DNA from: Agrostemma githago
Lineage: Eukaryota > Streptophyta > Magnoliopsida > Caryophyllales > Caryophyllaceae
Length of the DNA stretch: 64,000 nucleotides
NCBI GenBank assembly: GCA_958450325.1
Contig: OY288250.1
Span: 54,016,898 to 54,080,897 of the forward strand
Direction of reading: 5' to 3'
Shown here: one piece after another, positions 12,645 through 26,040 of the stretch
Position numbering within the stretch: position 1 is the first letter of the stretch
Layout of the letters: each line of letters starts with the position of its first letter
Translations under genes and position numbers: made by a program
Notes under the pieces: generated by a model
What the model was told of the DNA's origin: nothing
The model's database searches: none
Seen by the model: the letters and a program-made list of their open reading frames with translations, nothing else

Positions 12645-12807
12645 GAACCCTGTCGTGGATGTGATTCAAAGATGGGGCACTGAACCTTAAGAGTAGGGTA
12701 CTGCATAAGACGGGACGGAAAAGGGTTTAGGGTTGGATTAGGCGGACCCGCGACCTTATTCAAGATCACTAAACCCGCAAGAAACCGAACCCTAAGAGGG
12801 TATTGGT
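12645..12807 (+). repeat. Short monomer S11
   Basis: This is the standard short form with GAACCCTG. It is followed by a GAACATTG/GATAGGG monomer that has GTAGGAAACTGC in place of GTAGGGTACTGC. Confidence 0.95.
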
Positions 12808-13988
12808 GAACATTGTCGTGGATGTGATTCAAAGATAGGGCACTGAACCTTAAGAGTAGGAAACTGCATAAGACGGGACGGAAAAGGGTTTAGGGTTGGA
12901 TTAGGCGTACCCGCTATGCGGCTCCGCCTAATCCAACCCTAAACCCTTTTCCTTATTCAAGGTCACTAAACCCGCAAGAAACTGAACCCTAAGAGGGTAT
13001 TGGTGAACGCTGTCGTGGATGTGATTTAAAGATGGCGCACTGAACCTTAAGAGTAGGGTACTGCATAAGACGGGACGGAAAAGGGTTTAGGGTTGGATTA
13101 GGCGGACTCGCTACGCGGCTCCGCCTAATCCAACCCTAAACCCTTTTCCTTAATCAAGGTTACTAAACCCGCAAGAAACTGAACCCTAAGAGGGTATTGG
13201 TGACCCCTGTCGTGGATGTGATTCAAAGATGGGGCTCTTAACCTAAAGAGTAGGGTACTGCATAAGACGGGACGGAAAAGGGTTTACGGTTGGATTAGGC
13301 GTACCCGCTACGCGGCTCCGCCTAATCCAACCCTAAACCCTTTTCCTTGTTCAAGGTCACTAAACCCGCAACAAACTGAACCCTAAGAGGGTATTGGTGA
13401 ATCCTGTCGTTGATGTGATTCAAAAATGAGGCAATGAACCTTAAGAGTAGGGTACTGCATAAGACGGGACGGAAAAGGGTTTAGGGTTGGATTAGGCGGA
13501 CCCGCTACGCGGCTCCGCCTAATCCAACCCTAAACCCTTTTCCTTATTCAAGGTCACTAAACCCGCAAGAAACTGAACCCTAAGAGGGTATTGGTGAACC
13601 CTGTCGTGGATGTGATTTAAAGATGGGGCACTGAACCTTAAGAGTAGGGTACTGCATAAGACGGGACGGAAAAGGGTTTAGGGTTGGATTAGGCGGACCC
13701 GCTTCGCGCTCCGCCTAATCCAACCCTAAACCCTTTTCCTTATTCAAGGTCACTAAACCCGCAAGAAACTGTACCCTAAGAAGGTATTGGTGAACCCTGT
13801 CGTGGATGTGATTCAAAGATGGGGCACTGAACCTTAAGAGTAGGGTACTGCATAAGACGGGACGGAAAAGGGTTTAGGGTTGGATTAGGCGGACCCGCTA
13901 CGCGGCTCTGCATAATCCAACCCTAAACCCTTTTCCTTATTCAAGGTCACTAAACCCGCAACAAACTGAACCCTAAGAGGGTATTGGT

Positions 13989-14151
13989 GAACCCTGTCGT
14001 GGATGTGATTCAAAGATGGGGCACTGAACCTTAAGAGTAGGGTACTGCGTAAGACGGGACGGAAAAGGGTTTAGGGTTGGATTAGGCGGACCCGCGACCT
14101 TATTCAAGATCACTAAACCCGCAAGAAACCGAACTCTAAGAGGGTATTGGT
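13989..14151 (+). repeat. Short monomer S12
   Basis: Private marks are TACTGCGTAAG and GAACTCTAAG. The GAACTCTAAG mark returns 3438 bp downstream in S15. Confidence 0.95.
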
Positions 14152-15133
14152 GAACGTTGTCGTGGATGTGATTCAAAGATAGGGCACTGAACCTTAAGAG
14201 TAGGGTACTGCATAAGACGGGACGGAAAAAGGTTTAGGGTTGGATTAGGCGGACCCGCTACGCGGCTCCGCCTAATCCAACCCTAAACCCTTTTCCTTAT
14301 TCAAGGTCACTAAACCCGCAAGAAACTGAACCCTAAGAGGGTATTGGTGAACCCTGTCGTGGATGTGATTCAAAGATGGGGCACCGAACCTTAAGAGTAG
14401 GGTACTGCATAAGACGGAACGGAAAAGGGTTTAGGGCTGGATTAGGCGTACACGCTACGCGGCTCCGCCTAATCCAACCCTAAACCCTTTCCCTATTCAA
14501 GGTCGCAAAACCCGCAAGAAACTGAACCCTAAGAGGGTATTGGTGAACCCTGTCGTGGATGTGATTCAAAGATGGGGCACCGAACCTTAAGAGTAGGGTA
14601 CTGCATAAGACGGAACGGAAAAGGGTTTAGGGCTGGATTAGGCGTACACGCTACGCGGCTCCGCCTAATCCAACCCTAAACCCTTTCCTTATTCAAGGTC
14701 ACTAAACCCGCAAGAAACTGAACCCTAAGAGGGTATTGGTGACCCCTGTCGTGGATGTGATTCAAAGATGGGGCTCTTAACCTAAAGAGTAGGGTACTGC
14801 ATAAGACGGGACGGAAAAGGGTTTAGGGTTGGATTAGGCGGACTCGCTTCGCGCTCCGCCTAATCCAACCCTAAACCCTTTTCCTTATTCAAGGTCACTA
14901 AACCCGCAAGAAACTGTACCCTAAGAAGGTATTGGTGAACCCTGTCGTGGATGTGATTCAAAGATGGGGCACTTAACCTTAAGAGTAGGGTACTGCATAA
15001 GACGGGACGGAAAAGGGTTTAGGGTTGGATTAGGCGGACCCGCTACGCGGCTCTGCATAATCCAACCCTAAACCCTTTTCCTTATTCAAGGTCACTAAAC
15101 CCGCAACAAACTGAACCCTAAGAGGGTATTGGT

Positions 15134-15296
15134 GAACCCTGTCGTGGATGTGATTCAAAGATGGGGCACTGAACCTTAAGAGTAGGGTACTGCATAAGAC
15201 GGGACGGAAAAGGGTTTAGGGTTGGATTAGGCGGACCCGCGACCTTATTCAAGATCACTAAACCCGCAAGAAACCGAACCCTAAGAGGGTATTGGT
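15134..15296 (+). repeat. Short monomer S13
   Basis: This is the standard form. It is preceded by a CGGCTCTGCATAATCC monomer and followed by a GAACGTTG monomer with GGAAAAAGGTTTAGG. Confidence 0.95.
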
Positions 15297-16082
15297 GAAC
15301 GTTGTCGTGGATGTGATTCAAAGATAGGGCACTGAACCTTAAGAGTAGGGTACTGCATAAGACGGGACGGAAAAAGGTTTAGGGTTGGATTAGGCGGACC
15401 CGCTACGCGGCTCCGCCTAATCCAACCCTAAACCCTTTTCCTTATTCAAGGTCACTAAACCCGCAAGAAACTGAACCCTAAGAGGGTATTGGTGAACCCT
15501 GTCGTGGATGTGAATCAAAGATGGGGCACTGAACCTTAAGAGTAGGGTACTGCATAAGACGGGACGGAAAAGGGTTTAGGGTTGGATTAGGCGTACACGC
15601 TACGCGGCTCCGCCTAATCCAACCCTAAACCCTTTCCTTATTCAAGGTCACAAAACCCGCAAGAAACTGAACCCTAAGAGGGTATTGGTGAACCCTGTCG
15701 TGGATGTGATTTAAAGATGGGGCACTGAACCTTAAGAGTAGGGTACTGCATAAGACGGGACGGAAAAGGGTTTAGGGTTGGATTAGGCGGACCCGCTTCG
15801 CGCTCCGCCTAATCCAACCCTAAACCCTTTTCCTTATTCAAGGTCACTAAACCCGCAAGAAACTGTACCCTAAGAAGGTATTGGTGAACCCTGTCGTGGA
15901 TGTGATTCAAAGATGGGGCACTTAACCTTAAGAGTAGGGTACTGCATAAGACGGGACGGAAAAGGGTTTAGGGTTGGATTAGGCGGACCCGCTACGCGGC
16001 TCTGCATAATCCAACCCTAAACCCTTTTCCTTATTCAAGGTCACTAAACCCGCAACAAACTGAACCCTAAGAGGGTATTGGT

Positions 16083-16245
16083 GAACCCTGTCGTGGATGT
16101 GATTCAAAGATGGGGCACTGAACCTTAAGAGTAGGGTACTGCATAAGACGGGACGGAAAAGGGTTTAGGGTTGGATTAGGCGGACCCGCGACCTTATTCA
16201 AGATCACTAAACCCGCAAGAAACCGAACCCTAAGAGGGTATTGGT
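16083..16245 (+). repeat. Short monomer S14
   Basis: It has the same immediate context as S13, 949 bp away, including the upstream CACTTAACC monomer with CTCTGCATAATCC. Confidence 0.95.
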
Positions 16246-17426
16246 GAACGTTGTCGTGGATGTGATTCAAAGATAGGGCACTGAACCTTAAGAGTAGGGT
16301 ACTGCATAAGACGGGACGGAAAAAGGTTTAGGGTTGGATTAGGCGGACCCGCTACGCGGCTCCGCCTAATCCAACCCTAAACCCTTTTCCTTATTCAAGG
16401 TCACTAAACCCGCAAGAAACTGAACCCTAAGAGGGTATTGGTGAACGCTGTCGTGGATGTGATTTAAAGATGGCGCACTGAACCTTAAGAGTAGGGTACT
16501 GCATAAGACGGGACGGAAAAGGGTTTAGGGTTGGATTAGGCGGACTCGCTACGCGGCTCCGCCTAATCCAACCCTAAACCCTTTTCCTTAATCAAGGTTA
16601 CTAAACCCGCAAGAAACTGAACCCTAAGAGGGTATTGGTGACCCCTGTCGTGGATGTGATTCAAAGATGGGGCTCTTAACCTAAAGAGTAGGGTACTGCA
16701 TAAGACGGGACGGAAAAGGGTTTACGGTTGGATTAGGCGTACCCGTTACGCGGCTCCGCCTAATCCAACCCTAAACCCTTTTCCTTGTTCAAGGTCACTA
16801 AACCCGCAACAAACTGAACCCTAAGAGGGTATTGGTGAATCCTGTCGTTGATGTGATTCAAAAATGAGGTAATGAACCTTAAGAGTAGGGTACTGCATAA
16901 GACGGGACGGAAAAGGGTTTAGGGTTGGATTAGGCGGACCCGCTACGCGGCTCCGCCTAATCCAACCCTAAACCCTTTTCCTTATTCAAGGTCACTAAAC
17001 CCGCAAGAAACTGAACCCTAAGAGGGTATTGGTGAACCCTGTCGTGGATGTGATTTAAAGATGGGGCACTGAACCTTAAGAGTAGGGTACTGCATAAGAC
17101 GGGACGGAAAAGGGTTTAGGGTTGGATTAGGCGGACCCGCTTCGCGCTCCGCCTAATCCAACCCTAAACCCTTTTCCTTATTCAAGGTCACTAAACCCGC
17201 AAGAAACTGTACCCTAAGAAGGTATTGGTGAACCCTGTCGTGGATGTGATTCAAAGATGGGGCACTGAACCTTAAGAGTAGGGTACTGCATAAGACGGGA
17301 CGGAAAAGGGTTTAGGGTTGGATTAGGCGGACCCGCTACGCGGCTCTGCATAATCCAACCCTAAACCCTTTTCCTTATTCAAGGGCACTAAACCCGCAAC
17401 AAACTGAACCCTAAGAGGGTATTGGT

Positions 17427-17589
17427 GAACCCTGTCGTGGATGTGATTCAAAGATGGGGCACTGAACCTTAAGAGTAGGGTACTGCATAAGACGGGACGG
17501 AAAAGGGTTTAGGGTTGGATTAGGCGGACCCGCGACCTTATTCAAGATCACTAAACCCGCAAGAAACCGAACTCTAAGAGGGTATTGGT
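17427..17589 (+). repeat. Short monomer S15
   Basis: It has GAACTCTAAG like S12 and belongs to both the 3438-bp and the 1702-bp block repeats. The upstream monomer has CAAGGGCAC. Confidence 0.95.
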
Positions 17590-17983
17590 GAACGTTGTCG
17601 TGGATGTGATTCAAAGATAGGGCACTGAACCTTAAGAGTAGGGTACTGCATAAGACGGGACGGAAAAAGGTTTAGGGTTGGATTAGGCGGACCCGCTACG
17701 CGGCTCCGCCTAATCCAACCCTAAACCCTTTTCCTTATTCAAGGTCACTAAACCCGCAAGAAACTGTACCCTAAGAAGGTATTGGTGAACCCTGTCGTGG
17801 ATGTGATTCAAAGATGGGGCACTGAACCTTAAGAGTAGGGTACTGCATAAGACGGGACGGAAAAGGGTTTAGGGTTGGATTAGGCGGACCCGCTACGCGG
17901 CTCTGCATAATCCAACCCTAAACCCTTTTCCTTATTCAAGGTCACTAAACCCGCAACAAACTGAACCCTAAGAGGGTATTGGT

Positions 17984-18146
17984 GAACCCTGTCGTGGATG
18001 TGATTCAAAGATGGGGCACTGAACCTTAAGAGTAGGGTACTGCATAAGACGGGACGGAAAAGGGTTTAGGGTTGGATTAGGCGGACCCGCGACCTTATTC
18101 AAGATCACTAAACCCGCAAGAAACCGAACTCTAAGAGGGTATTGGT
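17984..18146 (+). repeat. Short monomer S16
   Basis: It lies 557 bp after S15 with two full monomers between, forming a three-monomer local repeat. It keeps GAACTCTAAG. Confidence 0.95.
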
Positions 18147-19128
18147 GAACGTTGTCGTGGATGTGATTCAAAGATAGGGCACTGAACCTTAAGAGTAGGG
18201 TACTGCATAAGACGGGACGGAAAAAGGTTTAGGGTTGGATTAGGCGGACCCGCTACGCGGCTCCGCCTAATCCAACCCTAAACCCTTTTCCTTATTCAAG
18301 GTCACTAAACCCGCAAGAAACTGAACCCTAAGAGGGTATTGGTGAACCCTGTCGTGGATGTGATTCAAAGATGGGGCACCGAACCTTAAGAGTAGGGTAC
18401 TGCATAAGACGGAACGGAAAAGGGTTTAGGGCTGGATTAGGAGTACACGCTACGCGGCTCCGCCTAATCCAACCCTAAACCCTTTCCTTATTCAAGGTCG
18501 CAAAACCCGCAAGAAACTGAACCCTAAGAGGGTATTGGTGAACCCTGTCGTGGATGTGAATCAAAGATGGGGCACTGAACCTTAACAGTAGGGTACTGCA
18601 TAAGACGGGACGGAAAAGGGTTTAGGGTTGGATTAGGCGTACACGCTACGCGGCTCCGCCTAATCCAACCCTAAACCCTTTCCTTATTCAAGGTCACAAA
18701 ACCCGCAAGAAACTGAACCCTAAGAGGGTATTGGTGAACCCTGTCGTGGATGTGATTTAAAGATGGGGCACTGAACCTTAAGAGTAGGGTACTGCATAAG
18801 ACGGGACGGAAAAGGGTTTAGGGTTGGATTAGGCGGACCCGCTTCGCGCTTCGCCTAATCCAACCCTAAACCCTTTTCCTTATTCAAGGTCACTAAACCC
18901 GCAAGAAACTGTACCCTTAGAAGGTATTGGTGAACCCTGTCGTGGATGTGATTCAAAGATGGGGCACTGAACCTTAAGAGTAGGGTACTGCATAAGACGG
19001 GACGGAAAAGGGTTTAGGGTTGGATTAGGCGGACCCGCTACGCGGCTCTGCATAATCCAACCCTAAACCCTTTTCCTTATTCAAGGTCACTAAACCCGCA
19101 ACAAACTGAACCCTAAGAGGGTATTGGT

Positions 19129-19291
19129 GAACCCTGTCGTGGATGTGATTCAAAGATGGGGCACTGAACCTTAAGAGTAGGGTACTGCATAAGACGGGAC
19201 GGAAAAGGGTTTAGGGTTGGATTAGGCGGACCCGCGACCTTATTCAAGATCACTAAACCCGCAAGAAACCGAACCCTAAGAGGGTATTGGT
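19129..19291 (+). repeat. Short monomer S17
   Basis: It is the 1702-bp displaced counterpart of S15, but reads GAACCCTAAG. Confidence 0.95.
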
Positions 19292-19685
19292 GAACGTTGT
19301 CGTGGATGTGATTCAAAGATAGGGCACTGAACCTTAAGAGTAGGGTACTGCATAAGACGGGACGGAAAAAGGTTTAGGGTTGGATTAGGCGGACCCGCTA
19401 CGCGGCTCCGCCTAATCCAACCCTAAACCCTTTTCCTTATTCAAGGTCACTAAACCCGCAAGAAACTGTACCCTAAGAAGGTATTGGTGAACCCTGTCGT
19501 GGATGTGATTCAAAGATGGGGCACTGAACCTTAAGAGTAGGGTACTGCATAAGACGGGACGGAAAAGGGTTTAGGGTTGGATTAGGCGGACCCGCTACGC
19601 GGCTCTGCATAATCCAACCCTAAACCCGTTTCCTTATTCAAGGTCACTAAACCCGCAACAAACTGAACCCTAAGAGGGTATTGGT

Positions 19686-19848
19686 GAACCCTGTCGTGGA
19701 TGTGATTCAAAGATGGGGCACTGAACCTTAAGAGTAGGGTACTGCATAAGACGGGACGGAAAAGGGTTTAGGGTTGGATTAGGCGGACCCGCGACCTTAT
19801 TCAAGATCACTAAACCCGCAAGAAACCGAACTCTAAGAGGGTATTGGT
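19686..19848 (+). repeat. Short monomer S18
   Basis: It is the 1702-bp displaced counterpart of S16 and keeps GAACTCTAAG. The neighbour to the right reads ATTCAATGATAGGG. Confidence 0.95.
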
Positions 19849-21616
19849 GAACGTTGTCGTGGATGTGATTCAATGATAGGGCACTGAACCTTAAGAGTAG
19901 GGTACTGCATAAGACGGGACGGAAAAAGGTTTAGGGTTGGATTAGGCGGACCCGCTACGCGGCTCCGCCTAATCCAACCCTAAACCCTTTTCCTTATTCA
20001 AGGTCACTAAACCCGCAAGAAACTGAACCCTAAGAGGGTATTGGTGAACCCTGTCGTGGATGTGATTCAAAGATGGGGCACCGAACCTTAAGAGTAGGGT
20101 ACTGCATAAGACGGAACGGAAAAGGGTTTAGGGCTGGATTAGGAGTACACGCTACGCGGCTCCGCCTAATCCAACCCTAAACCCTTTCCTTATTCAAGGT
20201 CGTAAAACCCGCAAGAAACTGAACCCTAAGAGGGTATTGGTGAACCCTGTCGTGGATGTGAATCAAAGATGGGGCACTGAACCTTAAGAGTAGGGTACTG
20301 CATAAGACGGGACGGAAAAGGGTTTAGGGTTGGATTAGGCGTACACGCTACGCGGCTCCGCCTAATCCAACCCTAAACCCTTTCCTTATTCAAGGTCACA
20401 AAACCCGCAAGAAACTGAACCCTAAGAGGGTATTGGTGAACCCTGTCGTGGATGTGATTTAAAGATGGGGCACTGAACCTTAAGAGTAGGGTACTGCATA
20501 AGACGGGACGGAAAAGGGTTTAGGGTTGGATTAGGCGGACCCGCTTCGCGCTCCGCCTAATCCAACCCTAAACCCTTTTCCTTATTCAAGGTCACTAAAC
20601 CCGCAAGAAACTGAACCCTAAGAGGGTATTGGTGAACCCTGTCGTGGATGTGATTCAAAGATGGGGCACCGAACCTTAAGAGTAGGGTACTGCATAAGAC
20701 GGGACGGAAAAGGGTTTAGGGTTGGATTAGGCGGACCCGCTACGCGGCTCCGCCTAATCCAACCCTAAACCCTTTTCCTTATTCAAGGTCACTAAACCCG
20801 CAAGAAACTGAACCCTAAGAGGGTATTGGTGAACCCTGTCGTGGATGTGATTCAAAGATGGGGCACCGAACCTTAAGAGTAGGGTACTGCATAAGACGGA
20901 ACGGAAAATGGTTTACGGCTGGATTAGGCGTACACGCTACGCGGCTCCGCCTAATCCAACCCTAAACCCTTTCCTTATTCAAGGTCGCAAAACCCGCAAG
21001 AAACTGAACCCTAAGAGGGTATTGGTGAACCCTGTCGTGGATGTGAATCAAAGATGGGGCACTGAACCTTAAGAGTAGGGTATTGCATAAGACGGGACGG
21101 AAAAGGGTTTAGGGTTGGATTAGGCGGACCCGCTACGCGGCTCCGCCTAATCCGACCCTAAACCCTTTTCCTTATTGAAGGTCACTAAACCCGCAAGAAA
21201 CTGAACCCTAAGAGGGTATTGGTGAACCCTGTCGTGGATGTGATTCAAAGATGGGGCACCGAACCTTAAGAGTAGGGTACTGCATAAGACGGAACGGAAA
21301 AGGGTTTAGGGCTGGATTAGGCGTACACGCTACGCGGCTCCGCCTAATCCAACCCTAAACCCTTTCCTTATTCAAGGTCACAAAACCCGCAAGAAACTGA
21401 ACCCTAAGAGGGTATCGGTGAACCCTGTCGTGGATGTGAATCAAAGATGGGGCACTGAACCTTAAGAGTAGGGTACTGCATAAGACGGGACGGAAAAGGG
21501 TTTAGGGTTGGGTTAGGCGGACCCGCTACGCGGCTCCGCATAATCCAACCCTAAACCCTTTTCCTTATTCAAGGTCACTAAACCCGCAACAAACTGAACC
21601 CTAAGAGGGTATTGGT

Positions 21617-21779
21617 GAACCCTGTCGTGGATGTGATTCAAAGATGGGGCACTGAACCTTAAGAGTAGGGTACTGCATAAGACGGGACGGAAAAGGGTTT
21701 AGGGTTGGATTAGGCGGACCCGCGACCTTATTCAAGATCACTAAACCCGCAAGAAACCGAACCCTAAGAGGGTATTGGT
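21617..21779 (+). repeat. Short monomer S19
   Basis: It is preceded by a GGTTGGGTTAGG/CATAATCC monomer and followed by GAACATTG, the arrangement later fixed in the 1146-bp HOR. Confidence 0.95.
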
Positions 21780-22370
21780 GAACATTGTCGTGGATGTGAT
21801 TCAAAGATAGGGCACTGAACCTTAAGAGTAGGGTACTACATAAGACGGGACAGAAAAGGGTTTAGGGTTGGATTAGGCGGACTCGCTACGCGGCTCCGCC
21901 TAATCCAACCCTAAACCCTTTTCCTTATTCAAGGTTACTAAACCCGCAAGAAACTGAACCCTAAGAGGGTATTGGTGACCCCTGTCGTGGATGTGATTCA
22001 AAGATGGGTCTCTTAACCTAAAGAGTAGGGTACTGCATAAGACGGGACGGAAAAGGGTTTACGGTTGGATTAGGCGTACCCGCTACGCGGCTCCGCCTAA
22101 TCCAACCCTAAACCCTTTTCCTTGTTCAAGGTCACTAAACCCGCAACAAACTGAACCCTAAGAGGGTATTGGTGAATCCTGTCGTTGATGTGATTCAAAA
22201 ATGAGGCAGTGAACCTTAAGAGTAGGGTACTGCATAAGACGGGACGGAAAAGGGTTTAGGGTTGGATTAGGCGGACCCGCTACGCGGCTCCGCCTAATCC
22301 AACCCTAAACCCTTTTCCTTATTCAAGGTCACTAAACCCGCAACAAACTGAACCCTTAGAGGGTATTGGT

Positions 22371-22533
22371 GAACCCTGTCGTGGATGTGATTCAAAGATG
22401 GGGCACTGAACCTTAAGAGTAGGGTACTGCATAAGACGGGACGGAAAAGGGTTTAGGGTTGGATTAGGCGGACCCGCGACCTTATTCAAGATCACTAAAC
22501 CCGCAAGAAACCGAACCCTAAGAGGGTATTGGT
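22371..22533 (+). repeat. Short monomer S20
   Basis: The upstream monomer ends with GAACCCTTAGAGG. This removes an antisense stop and lengthens the chance open frame there to 79 codons. It is followed by GAACATTG. Confidence 0.95.
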
Positions 22534-24501
22534 GAACATTGTCGTGGATGTGATTCAAAGATAGGGCACTGAACCTTAAGAGTAGGGTACTGCATAAGAC
22601 GGGACGGAAAAGGGTTTAGTGTTGGATTAGGCGTACCCGCTACGCGGCTCCGCCTAATCCAACCCTAAACCCTTTTCCTTATTCAAGGTCACTAAACCCG
22701 CAAGAAACTGAACCCTAAGAGGGTATTGGTGAACGCTGTCGTGGATGTGATTTAAAGATGGCGCACTGAACCTTAAGAGTAGGGTACTGCATAATACGGG
22801 ACGAAAAAGGGTTTAGGGTTGGATTAGGCGGACTCGCTACGCGGCTCCGCCTAATCCAACCCTAAACCCTTTTCCTTATTCAAGGTTACTAAACCCGCAA
22901 GAAACTGAACCCTAAGAGGGTATTGGTGACCCCTGTCGTGGATGTGATTCAAAGATGGGGCTCTTAACCTAAAGAGTAGGGTACTGCATAAGACGGGACG
23001 GAAAAGGGTTTACGGTTGGATTAGGCGTACCCGCTACGCGGCTCCGCCTAATCCAACCCTAAACCCTTTTCCTTGTTCAAGGTCACTAAACCCGCAACAA
23101 ACTGAACCCTAAGAGGGTATTGGTGAATCCTGTCGTTGATGTGATTCAAAAATGAGGCAATGAACCATAAGAATAGGGTACTGCATAAGACGGGACGGAA
23201 AAGGGTTTAGGGTTGGATTAGGCGGACCCGCTACGCGGCTCCGCCTAATCCAACCCTAAACCCTTTTCCTTATTCAAGGTCACTAAACCCGCAAGAAACT
23301 GTACCCTAAGAAGGTATTGGTGAACCCTGTCATGGATGTGATTCAAAGATGGGGCACTGAACCTTAAGAGTAGGGTACTGCATAAGACGGGACGGAAAAG
23401 GGTTTAGGGTTGGATTAGGCGGACCCGCTACGCGGCTCCGCATAATCCAACCCTAAACCCTTTTCCTTATTCAAGGTCACTAAACCCGCAACAAACTGAA
23501 CCCTAAGAGGGTATTGGTGAACCCTGTCGTGGATGTGATTCAAAGATGGGGCACCGAACCTTAAGAGTAGGGTACTGCATAAGACGGAACGGAAAAGGGT
23601 TTAGGGCTGGATTAGGCGTACACGCTACGCGGCTCCGCCTAATCCAACCCTAAACCCTTTCCTTATTCAAGGTCGCAAAACCCGCAAGAAACTGAACCCT
23701 AAGAGGGTATTGGTGAACCCTGTCGTGGATGTGAATCAAAGATGGGGCACTGAACCTTAAGAGTAGGGTACTGCATAAGACGGGACGGAAAAGGGTTTAG
23801 GGTTGGATTAGGCGGACCCGCTACGCGGCTCCGCATAATCCAACCCTAAACCCTTTTCCTTATTCAAGGTCACTAAACCCGCAACAAACTGAACCCTAAG
23901 AGGGTATTGGTGAACCCTGTCGTGGATGTGATTCAAAGATGGGGCACCGAACCTTAAGAGTAGGGTACTGCATAAGACGGAACGGAAAAGGGTTTAGGGC
24001 TGGATTAGGCGTACACGCTACGCGGCTCCGCCTAATCCAACCCTAAACCCTTTCCTTATTCAAGGTCGCAAAACCCGCAAGAAACTGAACCCTAAGAGGG
24101 TATTGGTGAACCCTGTCGTGGATGTGAATCAAAGATGGGGCACTGAACCTTAAGAGTAGGGTACTGCATAAGACGGGACGGAAAAGGGTTTAGGGTTGGA
24201 TTAGGCGGACCCGCTATGCGGCTCCGCCTAATCCAACCCTAAACCCTTTTCCTTATTCAAGGTCACAAAACCCGCAAGAAACTGAACCCTAAGAGGGTAT
24301 TGGTGAGCCCTGTCGTGGATGTGAATCAAAGATGGGGCACTGAACCTTAAGAGTAGGGTACTGCATAAGACGGGACGGAAAAGGGTTTAGGGTTGGGTTA
24401 GGCGGACCCGCTACGCGGCTCCGCATAATCCAACCCTAAACCGTTTTCCTTATTCAAGGTCACTAAACCCGCAACAAACTGAACCCTAAGAGGGTATTGG
24501 T

Positions 24502-24664
24502 GAACCCTGTCGTGGATGTGATTCAAAGATGGGGCACTGAACCTTAAGAGTAGGGTACTGCATAAGACGGGACGGAAAAGGGTTTAGGGTTGGATTAGGC
24601 GGACCCGCGACCTTATTCAAGATCACTAAACCCGCAAGAAACCGAACCCTAAGAGGGTATTGGT
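24502..24664 (+). repeat. Short monomer S21
   Basis: It is preceded by a GGTTGGGTTAGG monomer with an ACCGTTTTCC change and followed by GAACATTG. It starts the precursor unit of the 1146-bp HOR. Confidence 0.95.
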
Positions 24665-26040
24665 GAACATTGTCGTGGATGTGATTCAAAGATAGGGCAC
24701 TGAACCTTAAGAGTAGGGTACTGCATAAGACGGGACGGAAAAGGGTTTAGGGTTGGATTAGGCGTACCCGCTACGCGGCTCCGCCTAATCCAACCCTAAA
24801 CCCTTTTCCTTATTCAAGGTCACTAAACCCGCAAGAAACTGAACCCTAAGAGGGTATTGGTGAACCCTGTCGTGGATGTGATTCAAAGATGGGGCACCGA
24901 ACCTTAAGAGTAGGGTACTGCATAAGACGGAACGGAAAAGGGTTTAGGGCTGGATTAGGCGTACACGCTACGCGGCTCCGCCTAATCCAACCCTAAACCC
25001 TTTCCTTATTCAAGGTCACAAAACCCGCAAGAAACTGAACCCTAAGAGGGTATTGGTGAACCCTGTCGTGGATGTGAATCAAAGATGGGGCACTGAACCT
25101 TAAGAGTAGGGTACTGCATAAGACGGGACGGAAAAGGGTTTAGGGTTGGGTTAGGCGGACCCGCTACGCGGCTCCGCATAATCCAACCCTAAACCCTTTT
25201 CCTTATTCAAGGTCACTAAACCCGCAACAAACTGAACCCTAAGAGGGTATTGGTGAACCCTGTCGTGGATGTGATTCAAAGATGGGGCACCGAACCTTAA
25301 GAGTAGGGTACTGCATAAGACGGAACGGAAAAGGGTTTAGGGCTGGATTAGGCGTACACGCTACGCGGCTCCGCCTAATCCAACCCTAAACCCTTTCCTT
25401 ATTCAAGGTCGCAAAACCCGCAAGAAACTGAACCCTAAGAGGGTATTGGTGAACCCTGTCGTGGATGTGAATCAAAGATGGGGCACTGAACCTTAAGAGT
25501 AGGGTACTGCATAAGACGGGACGGAAAAGGGTTTAGGGTTGGATTAGGCGGACCCGCTACGCGGCTCCGCCTAATCCAACCCTAAACCCTTTTCCTTATT
25601 CAAGGTCACTAAACCCGCAAGAAACTGAACCCTAAGAGGGTATTGGTGAACCCTGTCGTGGATGTGATTCAAAGATGGGGCACCGAACCTTAAGAGTAGG
25701 GTACTGCATAAGACGGAACGGAAAAGGGTTTAGGGCTGGATTAGGCGTACTCGCTACGCGGCTCCGCCTAATCCAACCCTAAACCCTTTCCTTATTCAAG
25801 GTCACAAAACCCGCAAGAAACTGAACCCTAAGAGGGTATTGGTGAACCCTGTCGTGGATGTGAATCAAAGATGGGGCACTGAACCTTAAGAGTAGGGTAC
25901 TGCATAAGACGGGACGGAAAAGGGTTTAGGGTTGGGTTAGGCGGACCCGCTACGCGGCTCCGCATAATCCAACCCTAAACCCTTTTCCTTATTCAAGGTC
26001 ACTAAACCCGCAACAAACTGAACCCTAAGAGGGTATTGGT

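Larger units (their letters stand above)
13000..17768 (+). repeat. Block repeat, offset 3438 bp
   Basis: About 13000-14330 recurs at 16438-17768. Linked marks are CTTAATCAAGG (13149 and 16587), the CTCTTAACC and AAAATGAGGC pair, GCTTCGCGCTCC, and GAACTCTAAG (14131 and 17569). The copies are not adjacent; about 2.1 kb of other monomers lie between. Confidence 0.88.
17036..20600 (+). repeat. Nine-monomer HOR, 1702 bp, about 2.1 copies
   Basis: Marks recur 1702 bp apart: GTACCCTAAGAAGG or its variant (17208 and 18910; 17765 and 19467), paired short monomers, and GGATTAGGAGTACACGC (18436 and 20138). The unit is two short plus seven full monomers minus three single-base losses. Confidence 0.92.
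12645..26040 (+). repeat. Subarray C: short-monomer-rich region with partial HORs
   Basis: Eleven short monomers lie here at spacings of 557, 754, 949, 1145, 1344, 1539, 1931 and 2131 bp. Each spacing equals 163 plus a multiple of 197, minus a few single-base losses. The losses are mostly in monomers with CACCGAACC, CGTACACGC and CCCTTTCC (196 bp). Two long block repeats, at offsets 3438 and 1702 bp, make up much of the region. From about 23500 the CACCGAACC monomers alternate with GTGAATCAAAG monomers, anticipating the regular HOR that follows. Confidence 0.9.
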
